A stretch of DNA of 64,000 nt from Harmothoe impar (GCA_947462335.1 OX381708.1:44271377-44335376); one strand, 5' to 3'; positions 21,055 to 34,680 are shown, numbered from the stretch's first letter. A program made the numbers and translations. The notes: generated by a model not told the origin, from the sequence alone.

Positions 21055-21450
21055 TAGGACACTATCACTCCGATTGCTAGAATTAAGGAGCGCGGGGCGG
21101 GACGCAGGATCGAAACTCCCGCCACCAACCGGGTAATCTTTCTCACTTTTCCTCTCGTACCGCTGCCGTGTGCGGGCACTCGATTGGTCGATTCCAAGCA
21201 CGGCGCTCATTGGATGGAAATGATATCATCGCAACAGAAATAGCAGATGACATCAATGACATCGGCGTGTTATTTTGGGCAATCTGTTTGAGAAAATCTC
21301 CTGTATGCTGTTGGATTTTGGTCCCCTGTTAAACCCAGTGACATCAAATTGCCGAGGTTAACGTCTGAAACGAAGGAAGATGACTGTATAATCATGGACG
21401 GGCCTGCTGAGATACGTTTGGTGGCTCCTCTGTAACTGTGAGTATCGTAA
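21055..21450 (+). promoter_or_regulatory. CpG-rich, CCAAT-containing promoter-like island
   Basis: CpG-rich sequence around 21085-21215 with two ATTGG (inverted CCAAT) words, CGATTGGTCGATT near 21180 and TCATTGGATGG near 21208. A possible donor, AACT|GTGAGTATC, follows near 21438. A short ATG frame just before it stops before the donor, so any exon would be 5' UTR. It could be the distant first exon of the phosphatase gene whose first coding exon is at 37387; this is speculative. Confidence 0.3.
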
Positions 21451-22949
21451 CTCAGCTGTTATGGTTGTTCGCACGGGCACTTTGCGTAAGATAGTCAGTG
21501 ACAACTTTACTCAAACTCGCGATATGGGAGCACTGAAGCATAGGATATACTGCAAACGGTTATGCAAGACAGGTTTTATACAGGGAAGATGGCAGAACAT
21601 CCCAATTGCTGTCACACATGACCCATTTTGCAGCTTGCAGGCTAGACACTGACTGGGTGTTTCGGAGTGCCTACCTGACGGTTGGTCAATATGGTGGCAT
21701 GCATGCACTGGCCCGCCCCGCTCATTCACCACGCCTCCCCCGGGCCAAATGCTTCCACACAGAATGCAATCTGTTGCATCTCAACTTAAATCAGCCAGAA
21801 GGGCCCCAATTCTGGCTATGCATTTATTATTTGGAGAAAATGTGCCCCCCCCCCCAAATGTTGAATACTAGATTGTTATTCCCACTGCAGGTAGATTCCC
21901 AGGGCAGTAGACCACTAGACCTACTAGGACCACTCAGTCTCAGAGGAATGGTACTTTGTAGGTGGTGGTGGCAGTAGGGAAACATGAAAAGGCCAGCAGA
22001 AGATTGTAAACAGTGTATTTTTATCATTTTGCGAAAGGGGACAGAATGGTGCTAGGCGTTTTTCACTCTCATTACAGAAGATTATAATAGGCTTATACAT
22101 AGCTTACATATGTGTATTGGGTTAACAGGTCCCTCAGAGTCAGAGATCCACAGTAGATGATTTCCCAGCACTGCAGCAGTGCCAGTGGAGATCCAGGCCC
22201 TTATGCCCCAGCTATTTCAGGCATGAATAATGTATACAAATTTATTACTCAACAACAAAACACCATCATGACGTAAACTCACAGGGGATATACCATGGGA
22301 GATTTCACACATAGTATATATGCTATTAGTATACCGTTTGTATCATGGTTTATGATGCTACTCATCTGCTCTACATATACGGTCTATCTAAATGTATCTA
22401 TACATATAGATCCAGAGCATTCCAATATTATATTCTCATAAAGTCAATGTTTTGTAGGAATTTAATTCTAAATATATGGTATGTTTGTATCATGAATCCC
22501 TTTGATCCAAGCAATTCAAAAATAATTTTAAAAACTCACAAAACGAACGGGCACGCATTAGTCCAGCAACAATGCCATAGTCATGGACAGATATCCGTTT
22601 TGGAGTTCTGTAATAGAGCCTCTGGTTTATAATACGACCTAGTTAGCTGATACGGCAGGATTTCACAACAGGAAATGGGGTCTAGTATTGGGCCAAATCT
22701 ATAAGTATGCCCATGCTGCATCCCCAGTTCATATGTAGCCTACATATATAGACATATGGGCCAGACAGTTTTCCAAATAATCCCAAGTGATAAAATCTAC
22801 AGCTGATAATGTATATGTCTAGCAAGCTATTAACAGATAATGACATATATATGATGATTTAAACGAAAATTGTCAGTCCGTTCTGAAAAGTAAATTAACT
22901 TATTTCAAAATTAAGAGTGTCCAGGTGTATTCGTACACACTTATATACA
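21451..22949. other. No gene recognised
   Basis: Mixed-composition unique sequence with a short oligo(C) run near 21845 and no coding exon that I can support. Confidence 0.4.
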
Positions 22950-22957
22950 ATGTAAGC

Positions 22958-23167
22958 TAGGGCCCCAGATGGGGGGTACCTGTGTCCCTTTGTCGAATAT
23001 AAGAAAGGCCAATGTCCCTTGTCGATCCTAATTTGTAAATCCGATTTTAAGAAGTGGTCTTGTCCCTTGTCGCCAACCACCCGCCCTCCCTTGTCCCTTG
23101 TCCATATAATGATATAGGCTAAAACAGGGTCCTGTCGCCTTGTCGATTTTACCCGTCTGGGGCCCTA
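22958..23167. mobile_element. hAT-like GACNN-word element, copy C (word GACAAG on the minus strand)
   Basis: Perfect 12-bp ends TAGGGCCCCAGA (22958-22969) and complement (23156-23167). The flanks are 8-base imperfect repeats, ATGTAAGC and ATGTAGGT. The interior repeats GTCCCTTGTCG. Confidence 0.7.
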
Positions 23168-23307
23168 ATGTAGGTAGTATAGCACTATGTATAGCTGTTC
23201 GAAAATCGTTTTTCAAATTAATACTGTGCATCTGGATCTGCATGGGAAATGCCGGGGGTACGGTATGTATATGGAATGGTTTGCAATGTTAAATTGTTAT
23301 ATATTAT

Positions 23308-23525
23308 GGGTGTGGATCACTAAATTCGACATGGCGACATGAGCCTTTTTTGGCTTAGCCTTAGTGACATGCGACATGAGGAATATAAGAGATAGCGACA
23401 TGGGACATAGCCTTTTGTTAAAATCGACATGGTGACATGGTCATTTCTAATTCTTAAGTCGACAGAGCGACATGGTCATTTCTTAAAATCAACAGGTAAA
23501 ATTGGGGCCCCCCATCCAGACCACC
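23308..23525. mobile_element. hAT-like GACNN-word element, copy D (word GACAT)
   Basis: Perfect 8-bp direct repeats TATATTAT at 23300-23307 and 23526-23533. The ends are GGGTGTGGAT (left) and, on the complement of the right, GGTGGTCTGGATGGGGGG. The interior shares ACTAAATTCGACA and TTAAAATCGACATGG with copy B. Confidence 0.7.
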
Positions 23526-23533
23526 TATATTAT

Positions 23534-26500
23534 ATGCATATCAGTTAAGTATATGCATGCATGTGTACGCACATGTATCAACCCAATTAAAACAACCGCT
23601 TTAATATCAGGCAATGTAATGTCAGTGCCATAAGAATTAGCCCACATTCTGGCAGAACTTAAGCATATATGTTCATGGAAATTTGCAATTATATTTTATA
23701 GTGTTGAGCTATGCCTTGCCTGATTGATAAACCATGTACACGCACTTTACATTTTACATCTGAAGTTCAAGGAAGGAAAATCTATTTATGATACCAAACG
23801 ACGATTTACATGTACTCTATATTAGCTTTACCACCGTATTATCATTTTTGTCTATTATAAAGATATTACCCCCCTCCCCTCCCCCATACACACACACTAG
23901 GCTTTGACCAGGATATCTGTCAATAGTGTTAACTGTTATACCATATTAGAATTACAAATAAATCTTACTCCCTTAATAATAGGGGCCTACTGCCAGGAGC
24001 TATAATTATTGTGCGTGTTGTAGTCGAGGTGTATCGAGCATGTTAATGAGTTAAAAAAACACACACTTTATTGAAACGAAACCAACCCCATTCAGCCATT
24101 GATAACGCTGACGTTGTGTCTGTTGCGGTTTGACCCCTGTGACCTTGACCTGAGGTCAACCGCATGAAGTCACACGGAGTCCATCCCAGTCGCACACATC
24201 CTGTATGAGGAGCCCCCTGCTTCACCCACTGACACGGGGTGTGTGGTACCTCAGCAGTAAGTCAAGGTGCATAGAGATGAGCCAATCTTCTATTTGAATT
24301 GTAAAAAATGGGAGAGTATTGAATTAAGAAATGACGATTAGAAAAAAATGGTATTTCCAATTACAATTAGGGGTAGGGGTGCGGGTTTCTATCCTTATAT
24401 ACAATGTATCCAGAAGGGAAGATTTGAGGTAGAGGCTCACTAGAGGGCTTAGCTGTAGTGAACTCAACCTATAGGCTATACCGTTTGATTTGGTCTGAAA
24501 CAGTGTAGTGCCAGTATTGGCAGGTCTCTTTAAATACTGATGCATTTATGAAATAGGTTAATTATGGAAAATGCAATCATGTATTAGGAGTTGCGAATAC
24601 TGTAAGATCGTCGGGGGCTCTGCTATTAAAAAGATGTTGAAATATACAGTGCTCAGCAGTCAGCATATTATTTGCATAAGTGTTAGCAATTATAGTAATT
24701 CGTTCAACCAGGAAGTTTTAATACCAAAAAACAACAATATGCTCTCAAATGCATACCACTATCAATCCCGTAACTCCTTGAAGTTGAAGCAGTATGTGCT
24801 GAGTGTGCTTATACAACTGCTAATGTAGACGTTCAGGCATATCACAAAGTCACCTTGTTTTTACTGTGATTCACAGAATAAGAATTCCCCCGCCTAACGC
24901 CTTAGGTGTAGATCGCCTAACGCACAGTGGGGTGGGAGTGCATTGGGGAAAGGGGAAGGGGGAGAGAGGGGGGGGGGGGGGTAATGGGAGTGGGGGCAGG
25001 AGGAGCGTGTGTGTGTGTGGGGGGGGGGGGTATGGCCTGCATGTCTCACACTCAGGAAGGTATAGCAGATATTTGGACCGCGATATCTTCACCTTAGATG
25101 TAGTGCTTCGGTGAAAATAATTAGGTACCCCCCCCCCCCCATACTTCACCGGGTATCTCACCCTCATGTAGCCCTACCTGGAGGCAGAAAACGACGCTAC
25201 TATATAACATGGGCGTGAGCAGCAACTGCATTCACAATTTAAATTAGGTAATCACTAGGGATTCCCCTTGGGCAGGTGCCATTTCACTATTTAATGTCGG
25301 CAGCATCGGCAGTTGCATAGTGAAACCCTGGAACCTGCAGTATTCTCACTACTATTACGCCTTGTATCCTTTCGAATGCAAAGATTGCAAATGTAAAAGG
25401 TGTAAAATAAGTGGCTGTCATAATATCATTTAGTCTAATTTTAGACCCAAATGTGTAGTTTTCGGTTTTCCCTTAGTATCGATGCCAATATTCCACTTTC
25501 CGATGAAATTAAATTATAGAGTTGTATATATATATTCCCTTTTACCAAAGACTTTCCCTTTCGGCTACTACATGTACATATATACACTTTATGTTTCCTA
25601 ATAAACGTTACCGTTAAGGGGGGAGTGGGGGTCTTTAGGTTATTGCTAAAATCACTGCCCCGGGCGATACACTTATACCGACAAATTTGCCCAAAATAGT
25701 GACAAGGTGGCACGAAAAGGTCCCAAAATAGGTGCCATCATTTGTGGACGCTCCCTATATTAAAGTTACATATAACACATCTGCTACTGGGAGCCGGTGG
25801 CCGGATGTATGTTACTTGTATAGATTATTCGTTGTTTGACTGCGTGCACATGCTAGTTGTGCTGTCTCCAACTCCAAGCACATCAAATCAATATCTGGAT
25901 GACAATATATAACAGTCCCAATGTACTCACCCAATCTGCGTGTGGAGAGCAAGTGTACTGCCCTAGTAACTATCCCCCAGCACAACAGTGGTGCATCAGT
26001 GTAGTAGGTCGCACGGGGATTTTCCTGAGTGGACAATCTGTGTTTTCTATTTTGACATTGCCCTCCCCCCTCCACACACAGCTACAACAATACATTCTTG
26101 AAATGATCTATACATATAATGGTTGCGTATAATATACTAGTAGATACAAAGCATGGTAGAATTGGAGTATTTACTAATTACTTCACCAATTTCTTTTTAA
26201 CCTCCCCCCCCCCCCCCCAAGTCACTTTTTGGGAATGATCCTATACTTTATAAGATGTATAGGTGAGGATTCGACGCGTTACAGAACCCAAAGAACCGCA
26301 TTCCCATAGCTAATACCGTATTATTGTGAACGTTCTATTAGAATGAATTGAAAATACGGCTAATTGGCGAATTTACAAAATGTTCCTGATTGGTCCCAAG
26401 AACATGCAATTAAGTCATGAGATGACTCACCATTGCCTCTTGGCATGAAAACGAAAAGATAAAAGGAGAGAATTAAAACTCGTGTAATGAAGACGAAACA

Positions 26501-26550
26501 AGGGAGTCAGGTTCCAGGAAATGGCAGATACGTGTATGGTCGGCGGTAAT
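23534..26550. other. Non-coding stretch; oligo(G)/(C) runs and a nuclear-receptor-like site
   Basis: No supported exon. TGACCTTGACCTGAGGTCA at 24140-24158 holds three nuclear-receptor half-sites. G-rich and oligo(G) runs lie at about 24950-25030, with oligo(C) at 25128-25140 and 26202-26218. Confidence 0.45.
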
Positions 26551-26554
26551 TTAA

Positions 26555-26783
26555 CCCTTTAACAGCGGCAAAGTGCTTTAATACATTATGCCCTTTATCG
26601 GCGAGCAACTCGCCAGTTCTGCATTCAAGCATCATGCCGAGCCTCAATAGTTGTTATACTGCCAAAGGATCGGCATGATGCATGAGTGGAGCCATGGCAG
26701 GTAGACTCACCTGAATTCAAGCATCATGGCGACAAAGGGCATATTCATGTGTATATTTAAAGCACTATGGTACGCTTAAGGGA
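26555..26783. mobile_element. PiggyBac-like MITE, 229 bp
   Basis: TTAA at 26551-26554 and 26784-26787 flank ends CCCTTTAACAGCG and, on the complement, TCCCTTAAGCG. Inner AGTGCTTTA words are inverted on both sides. The interior has CATCATGCCGA and TCGGCATGATGCAT as a hairpin. TTAA flanks with CCCT ends are the piggyBac signature. Confidence 0.7.
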
Positions 26784-27169
26784 TTAAACGTTGTCTCTGG
26801 GCTCGAGTCCAGACATTTCCCGGTACTGATAATACCTTCTACCCACCCCTTCACAGGTCCCAAAGGATCACAAGTAGACCCGATAGGTGGACTATGGAGT
26901 GGTATGAGATCCCTTTGATTTATATAATTATATAATAATTCAGCCCAGGTAAATCGATAATTAAAGTTGGTCTACATTGTTGCTATAGGTCGATATATTT
27001 TTCACCAAATTGGTTTGTCGTGTCCAGCTCAGTCGGTAACTCCACGGTAATACTATTTCTTACATGCACTTGTAGGAAACCGAATCCTTCCCTGAATATT
27101 TTTGATTTCGGAATTATCAATGTATGGATATATGTAGCAAAAGGTCCGACTATTGCAATACTGTAACTA

Positions 27170-27445
27170 ACATTAGAATATCTGCCAGAGAGACTGATAG
27201 ATGTATTGGACTGGGGTGCTAAGGGCGTTATGTGGGTCCAAGCTTGAAAATTGATCAGAATGCATTACTTGAAGAATGGCTTCACGGCTTAATGTAATTC
27301 GAGTTAGATATCTTGTTATTAAATATGAAGCTTGTTGAAGAGAGGAATCAAAACTGCGAGGCAAGAAGTTTGAGTTGATGTGGCTTTTATTGTTTTACAA
27401 CGTTTCGGAACAGAATCGTCCTTCTTCAGGTGAAGCTAAAATGAT
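27170..27445 (-). mobile_element. Possible Penelope-like element terminus
   Basis: On the minus strand, CCTGAAGAAGGAC (about 27430-27418) and TTCCGAAACGTTG (about 27409-27397) resemble a hammerhead-derived terminal motif with CTGAAGA in place of CTGATGA. A short frame (SFDSSLQQASYLITRYL) follows. Related terminal words are common in animal Penelope-like elements, but this assignment is from pattern only. Confidence 0.35.
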
Positions 27446-27449
27446 TATA

Positions 27450-30400
27450 CGGTGCTGCTGAATATCTCAAATACAGAGATGGAACTTCTTCCTGCTTTTG
27501 CTTTGATTTATTGTGCTGAATTTAAATATGCTAATTCTGCAAAAATGTAGCCAGAATAATACGATTTTCTAGTTTTTACAAATAGTTGCCTAATAGTCTG
27601 ATGGTGTCCATTGCTTGACACAGAAACCCATTGGGACCTTGTGACCATCCCCCGAGTCCCTACCCCAGACCTGGACATGAACCTGGTTAGTGACCTGATT
27701 GGTCTCTGATGTTTGGACACGGTTAGACTTGATCAAAGCCCCATGCTTGTGATACCCGGGGCTTATGCCAGTACACGTATGTATGCTCGGGCAGGGACTA
27801 ACGTAGCTAGGGCAGGGTAGCAAATCTAATCGTTATTCAATTAGGTAAAGCAGGATACGGGGAATGTGGAATCAATGCAGAGCCTATATCTCCAGGATAC
27901 TGTTCAATCGTAAACTGCTCTAGGTGTGTGGCTACATGCAATCCGCTTTCCTCATAATGTTTGGTAAGTGTAATGGACATTGATTCCTGGATTCCATATG
28001 TTGGTGAGTCTCATAGAATTATTCAAATGTCAACTGCATATTCTCAAATAGGATTATGGTGAATATAATATAGCACATCAGGATTTCCACGAGTCATGAG
28101 AAGCCAGGGAAAGTCACGGAAAATAAAGTTGTCAGTAAAGGGAATTTTGTGAAATTCTGACGTTAGTCTCGAAAAGTCATTGAAAATGGAAAAATAGAAA
28201 GAAATATCCATTAGAACGTATCATTGGCTTTTGAGAATTGCTACATTGCGACGGTATGGTACATATTGTCAGGCAAATTTGTCATTCTTTGGTGAGGGAA
28301 AGTATACATGAAATTTCAACTTCGAAAAGGTGTGGGAACCCTGTAGGCCTACGTGCGACATAATATTAATATAAAGAGCACTGTATTAATCTAGAACCGG
28401 TAGGGCAAATTACCAATTAAAGTAGTGGATGACGTAGCAGTTTGGGACAGGGAAAGTCTTACCCCTTGCCCAGGCCTAAGGCTAAGGATGTAGAACTTCA
28501 TACTGATGCACCTCATTACGAAACCGTGTTGATTGAACTACATGTACATAGTTGCAGGTAGTTTCGTGCTGTTGCTTCTCTAAATGCATAAACAATGCAT
28601 CTACTGGTAGTTATATTTTGTTATCAAAAAGCCTTTAATATCAAGAACTGGGAACCCACATTTTGATTGGGGAGCTGGGCAGACCATCTAGCCTCTGTAT
28701 GTGGAGGTCAGCGCGTCTACACATATATGCCTTCACATAGGCCAATGTAATGGAATTCCGACCCCCCCCCCTCCCCAAACACTGCAGGCTCTACTAGATA
28801 CCCCTAGATACCCCCTACCCCAGTTTGTGACATACTCCCAAGAGATTTAATCAAACATCTGTCTTCACCACGGCCATACACCACAATAGGGAAACATACA
28901 AGTATATCTATAATCGTCATAAGTCAGTTTCAATCGTTCAAGTTTAGAGCAGTCTGTACCCTACTAGTACACATAGAGTAAACTGAGACTCAGGTACAAA
29001 CTACAGGGTCCCTACTCTACGACATTCCCCACCTCTGAGTCAGACGCCGCCTGCACTCTTGGCACGGTCTGCCCAGCAGATGAAGCTGCAGGCCGGGGAT
29101 TCCCGTAGCGTTTCCCCTGTTTCTTTTAATATATGTCAATTTGAAAAAAAAAGTACATGTAATTGTGTAATCTGACAATCATTGCGAACTTGTTGTACTG
29201 TACTATAGTGTAGGGATGTGTAAAAAGAACGCTATAGAAATAGAATACATCAAGGGAGGAACGTTAATGGCACAGACCTATACATTTGTAATATGTAATT
29301 ATCCTTTAGATGACCTTTATCCTGGGGCCATTTGAACAATTCAAGATGTTTTTCTTTGTGATTGGTCACTTTAATCCCTAGTTAATAGTTGACATCATAG
29401 ACCAAGTATAGATACATCCATCAGATTAATATATAAACTTCCGTCTTGGTAACAGAAAAAAAGCTTTACCGGTAATATATATATAGGGTGTCACGAAATG
29501 CGTGCACATAAAAATGGGACACGTATACTGTAATTATAGTGGATTTGTATAATAAAAACCTGATATTAGTACATGCCTCGTGACAAAAAAGATTCGGACA
29601 TTACGGGTGTACATCCTTGATTCTCAAGTCTACCATGGGGTATCCCTGAGTCTACTAATAGATCAAAGTAAAATACAGTTTTTATGTTGTAAACCACTAT
29701 TTTGGCATTTACTTGATGAAATTAACTTTGCGATCAACCAGGTACATGCAGTGGCTGGCAACACGAGTTTAACACCCTGGGTACATTTGTGTAACGCAAT
29801 ACGTGCACCTCACAGCGTTATTCGGGGAAAAAGCTATAAACCCACGAACAACGGCAACAAGAGACCCAGGGGGTATACTTTTAGTACCTGAGTATTCCTC
29901 AATGTGTCACTGGCTCATCTGGCCGCAGTTGCAACCTAATACATGTGCACTTTATTTTTGTAAATCTATGATTTTATTTTCACAAGGAAGCAGCGATGGC
30001 CTGGGGGTGCATGTACCCTTCTCACTAGATATAATCCACGGGCTTATACGCTAGAATTAACATCAATACATATGGGAGATAAATCAAGAGACATGCCATC
30101 TGGATAAATAGAGTACGAGAAGAAATGGCTCTGAATTTTCGACACCGTCTACTTTATGATGGAGAAGGGGGATATGTACCTTGTAGTGTAAGTGGGACAT
30201 TTACTATATATAAGTATACCTACACATTGATACAGATAGGCCTGGTGATGAGTCACCCCGATGTATACACCCCCCCCCCCTGCCTGATCCCCCAATCAAT
30301 GGAACACACAGGTCACAGCTCATATTGATTACATGTTATTCCCCATACTTCTACATGTGCATGTACACTGTATGGGTATGTGTTTGTTATAAAAACTACT

Positions 30401-31490
30401 ATGTGACTCATGGCTAATGACTTTAGAAAATGGTTTAAAAATTACAGTAAAACCTTGTCGTAAAACATAAAGGTTGAATGTACATAATTGCCAAAAAGTC
30501 ATTCCGACTCATAAAGGCATAGAAATCCTAAATCATCTTAGGCATAACAAGCTATATTATGCTATTGGATTTTAACATTGTGCCAGATAACCTGACACTC
30601 CAACCACCACTCCCACAAGTTAATTTTGGCACGTGTATGTATAAGATAGCTAGTCATAAGGTGGTGGGGCGAGGAGGGAGGAAGTCAGTGTTGAGGAACG
30701 GTCACGAGAATACCCCCCACATATTTGTGACATATCCTGACATCCGTGAAGGTGTGGTGAAGTGTACTCATTGACCTGTTGACCCCCCCCCCCCCCCCCC
30801 CCCAGCCCCTGACTCCATATACGTTACGTACCACAGTGGCCTCCAGTTCACTCATACACCTGTGCATGTGTACATTTAGCCATACATACGTATGCATACT
30901 AAGGTAAGCGGTTTTAAGCACCTAGAACTACTATACCAGTGAGGGATCGGGGGCAGGACTCCATACCATACTGCTGCTACCTCCATACACAGTATCAGCC
31001 GTGGGAAAGCATCTAGAATTGGGCTTCAGGGCTGCACCAATATAGGTAATAATCAAACATGAAGAATTGATTGAAACACATATAAATGGGTCACAGTTTG
31101 GTATACTTTGATATTGTTGGCCTATACAAGTTGATACCTTAGCTTAATCAATTGGGTTGCTTAGTCTAGACACCCCCCCCCCCCCCATCAATACTAGGTC
31201 CAGTTATCCCTACTTGAGATATGAATCGGCCATAGTCATGTTCCACTGATGAGAGCGCCCCCTGGTAGATGTGCACTGCAGTAGAATCATGGTTCCACTC
31301 TGCTTGTAGGTCATGCACCGATTGTTGTAGAAGAACAAGTCGGTCAGCTGGAACTATTTAATTAGAAAACCGATATTGTTCCCATTGCCTTGATGTCAGA
31401 GTGCACACTACCATTTCAATACTAACTGAGAGTTATGTGTTACTGGGATATTACTGATTTACGTTTTCTAATTTTTTTCTTTTTCTTATA
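27450..31490. other. No gene recognised; oligo(C) runs
   Basis: Only short chance frames. Oligo(C) runs lie at about 28763, 30271, 30783-30803 and 31172-31187. A CTCF-like word, AGCGCCCCCTGGTAG, is at 31254-31268. Confidence 0.4.
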
Positions 31491-31497
31491 AATTCAG

Positions 31498-31515
31498 GTC
31501 AAGAAGAGAAACGTG
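31498..31515 (+). other. Candidate 18-nt microexon
   Basis: A strong polypyrimidine tract and AAATTCAG acceptor (to 31497) precede 18 bases, then GTATGT at 31516. It could encode VKKRNV or be untranslated. Expression is unknown. Confidence 0.2.
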
Positions 31516-31859
31516 GTATGTGGTTTGGGACACTATTGAAAAGGGGAAGTACCGGTAGCAGGGTGGGTGTGTGGGACATTCGTTAGGGATGTACTGAACA
31601 TACCTAATCATCAGATCTATGAAATACAGGTATTTTTTTACATGCATGTATGCCTCATTTTCTATATTGATGACGTGGTACCAATCCGCCCCTGGAACTC
31701 TACAACAATATGCAATGTACCAGGTATGTTAAAAGTGGATATATGTTACGTCAAGAGCCCATAGGAGGGATAGGAGGAAGTGAATAAGGTTCTTCCCTCA
31801 CTGCCTCTGCCAGAGAGGCCATAAATCTGTTTGATCACAGTTATAACCCGTCTGTGCCT

Positions 31860-32060
31860 GTGCCAGACGACTTTCCTGCCTCACACACGACTGGCGTCTG
31901 GCGGGAAAACCCCGCCGCGTGTGTAGCCATGACAACGCGATGCGGGTATCCCTGAGTGTGTCACGCCCCACTTCTGCTGACGTCACGTCCCCACCGTGTC
32001 CTCAATCTGAGGACTCTCCCAGCAGCAGCCAGCCTATGCTGCAGCACTGCTGCTAGTGAT
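31860..32060 (+). promoter_or_regulatory. CpG-rich region with a perfect CRE
   Basis: TGACGTCA, the palindromic CREB/ATF site, lies at 31978-31985 within CpG-rich DNA. A second TGACGTCA is at 35831-35838. MAP-kinase phosphatase genes are often CREB/ATF-responsive, so these may serve the gene that starts coding at 37481; this is inference. Confidence 0.3.
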
Positions 32061-32069
32061 GAGAGTATC

Positions 32070-34680
32070 TGCTTGGAGAGGTTGGGAGCAGTACCACTGC
32101 TGCCTACCACCACCACCACCACCAAAAAAAAGAATGTGATGCTACCTTCTATTCAAAATGCAGATAAAAAATGAAACCTAATAAGCTATAACCCAGCTTG
32201 GTGGTATGTGTGTGGGGGTCCTGTGGTGTAATGACATGAAATAGGGCAGGGATGGCTGTGTGCAGTGTGTGCATGTAGGTAGGTTTGTGGGATGTGTTGT
32301 TGGCCTGATCGTGTCACACCACTGTGTAGGGGTAAGGCAGCTGACATCCCCCCTCCTCCCCTCCCCTTTAGCGTGTTCCCATTGCCTCCAGTACCTCCTG
32401 CCCCCCATGCCAGCTGGTGACGTCGTGATCTTTGAATTAGGGGACCTAAAACAGAAAAGCAGCGCTACTGCTGTCGTGTAATAGGGCCCTGGTGTCTCCC
32501 ACAGGACAGCCACCTTCTCCAGCCGTTGTCACACACCTGCAGGAGGAGCAGGTGGGTCCTTCACTGCATAATTACCCCAGGGTGTGGAGGGTAGGGATTG
32601 TTAAGGTACAGCAGGTAGGGCGCTCTTGTACAATCCATCTTTGAGACATGTATATGTTATCAGGATAGGATTCCAGCACCCCCCTTTATGTAGTGTAGTA
32701 GACTGACGTCTTGGTTGACAGAGACAGCTGAATGCCCCACCAAAGGACTTCAGTCTGGGGTTGGTGGGAGCAGAATGATCACTATTGTAAGGCCATTGTA
32801 TTTGGGTTTACCATATTGATATGTGTAACTATATGACGCTCTAATTATAGTTTATGGTATAATAATCGTTACTGGGGCTGTTCTGTTGGTGTAAAAAGAC
32901 CTATTTGGTTGTGCTGAGAGAGGGTTCTGTAGCCCTGTCATAGTACTAGTACCGGGTACTAGCTGTTTGCATGGCTGCTGCCATTTATTTGCAGTTATCG
33001 TGCATTTTAGCATGGCGTAACCATTCCTTTACCATTCACATTCAAGTTCTACTAGAGTCAGGTATAAACTACAGTAATCATCATTTAGCCTCCTTAATCA
33101 ACAGGTGCCGTCCCAGGAATCAACAGGTGTCAACGTAGCCACATGTTAGAGCACGTATTAATCAATACTCCTGCCCAGAAGGGTTCTCTTTTAGTCACGT
33201 CCCTGTTAGCTTTTTACCCTGCATGGTTACCATAGTGACCATAGACACTGATTGATCTTTTTAACCGAACCCCAAGCCGACAGGACTCCATCCCTAGAAA
33301 CCATGTAAACATTGAACAGAGCCCCATGGCAACCCAGATTTCACCTCGCCCACGTCCGCATTGTCATTTGCCAAGACATAAAGTTCACGATTTCTGAGAA
33401 GGGATGGTAATTTCCAAGAAGGCTACACATGTATAATAGTTATTTTATTGCAGTTGAGTTTGAACAGAATTGATCGAAACATTAAAAAAACATAGACATT
33501 CCCAAATGAAGAGGTTTGATCTACATAATTCAGCTTTCATTTAGGGCAAACAGAATAGTTGTGTTTTACTTTAGAACTTTATAGAATCGATAAAACAGAG
33601 ATTATTATGCGCTGTGGTGCTGTAGGCTATGGCATACAGAACATACATATATAATTATATATTATGAAAACTGCCAATAGATGCTGACGATTTGGGCAGC
33701 TCCGATAATTTATACACATGTAGGTCTAATTGAGATATTTAGATGTGTACATCCGCCACAATATCGACACTTTTCTCTGCAGTATCCAGAGACACTGGAC
33801 TTTGGTCAGTGAGTGAGTGGGTTATCTTCAGCTCTACTATACTGCCCATATGTGTGTGGTCTCCCAGGGTGGGGTGGGGTGCACCAGTCTGGTGTGTAGG
33901 GGTGTATACAGGGTGTCAGGTGGCCCCTGGGTGCGGTATGGTCCTCACACCCTGTCGTCACCTGCAGGAGAAGGTTGTGTCCAGTACACCAGGGTACACG
34001 CTAACAGCCAGGTCAGTGTGGTCACTCCCACCAGGTCAGTCCTGACTCACCCTCCCTGTACATAGGCCCCATGGTGGTCAAACCACACTTAACATGCTAA
34101 TTGCTATATCAATTCATATAGAAATCCTATTATTGAAAGAGAACACTTTGTGATGATATACTCAGTTAATACAATTTTGTAGTGATAGAGGGAAAGCATA
34201 ACCTTTAGAAAATGAAATTGCCTCTCATTCGCTCACACCATGTCTAGATGGTGTCGGAGGATAGCGAACCCTGGCTTCGGTAATTCATGTGTCAGAGTGG
34301 GATGTATTAAGCTCAACCCATATAGTCGATCATCTTAGATTATGATCATCTACAGGTATACGAGCCTACCATTACTTATACTTGTTTTAGCGTCAATCTC
34401 GTTGATTTTATAACATACCAACTGAACGTTAAACTGCCCTAACATTCAACCAACATGTGATATCAAGTAATATATTATAAGTCGTACTACTTGTTCTTTT
34501 TACGCATGAAACATGAACTTGGTAATGTAATTAGATCAGGCCCTATCCCGTGGTTACCCCGTCAGCCCTATTAATAGCAGGAGGGGAGTTGATATTAGCC
34601 ATCACGTGGGGCAATCTCTAAACATGTCAGGTCATGTCAACTAGGCACTACCTTATATAAGTCATGTGAGCATCAGTAGT
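32070..34680. other. No gene recognised
   Basis: Short frames only. A (CCA)n run lies near 32107. A stretch at about 33968-34012 has an acceptor-like start and a donor-like end but no family match. Confidence 0.35.
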
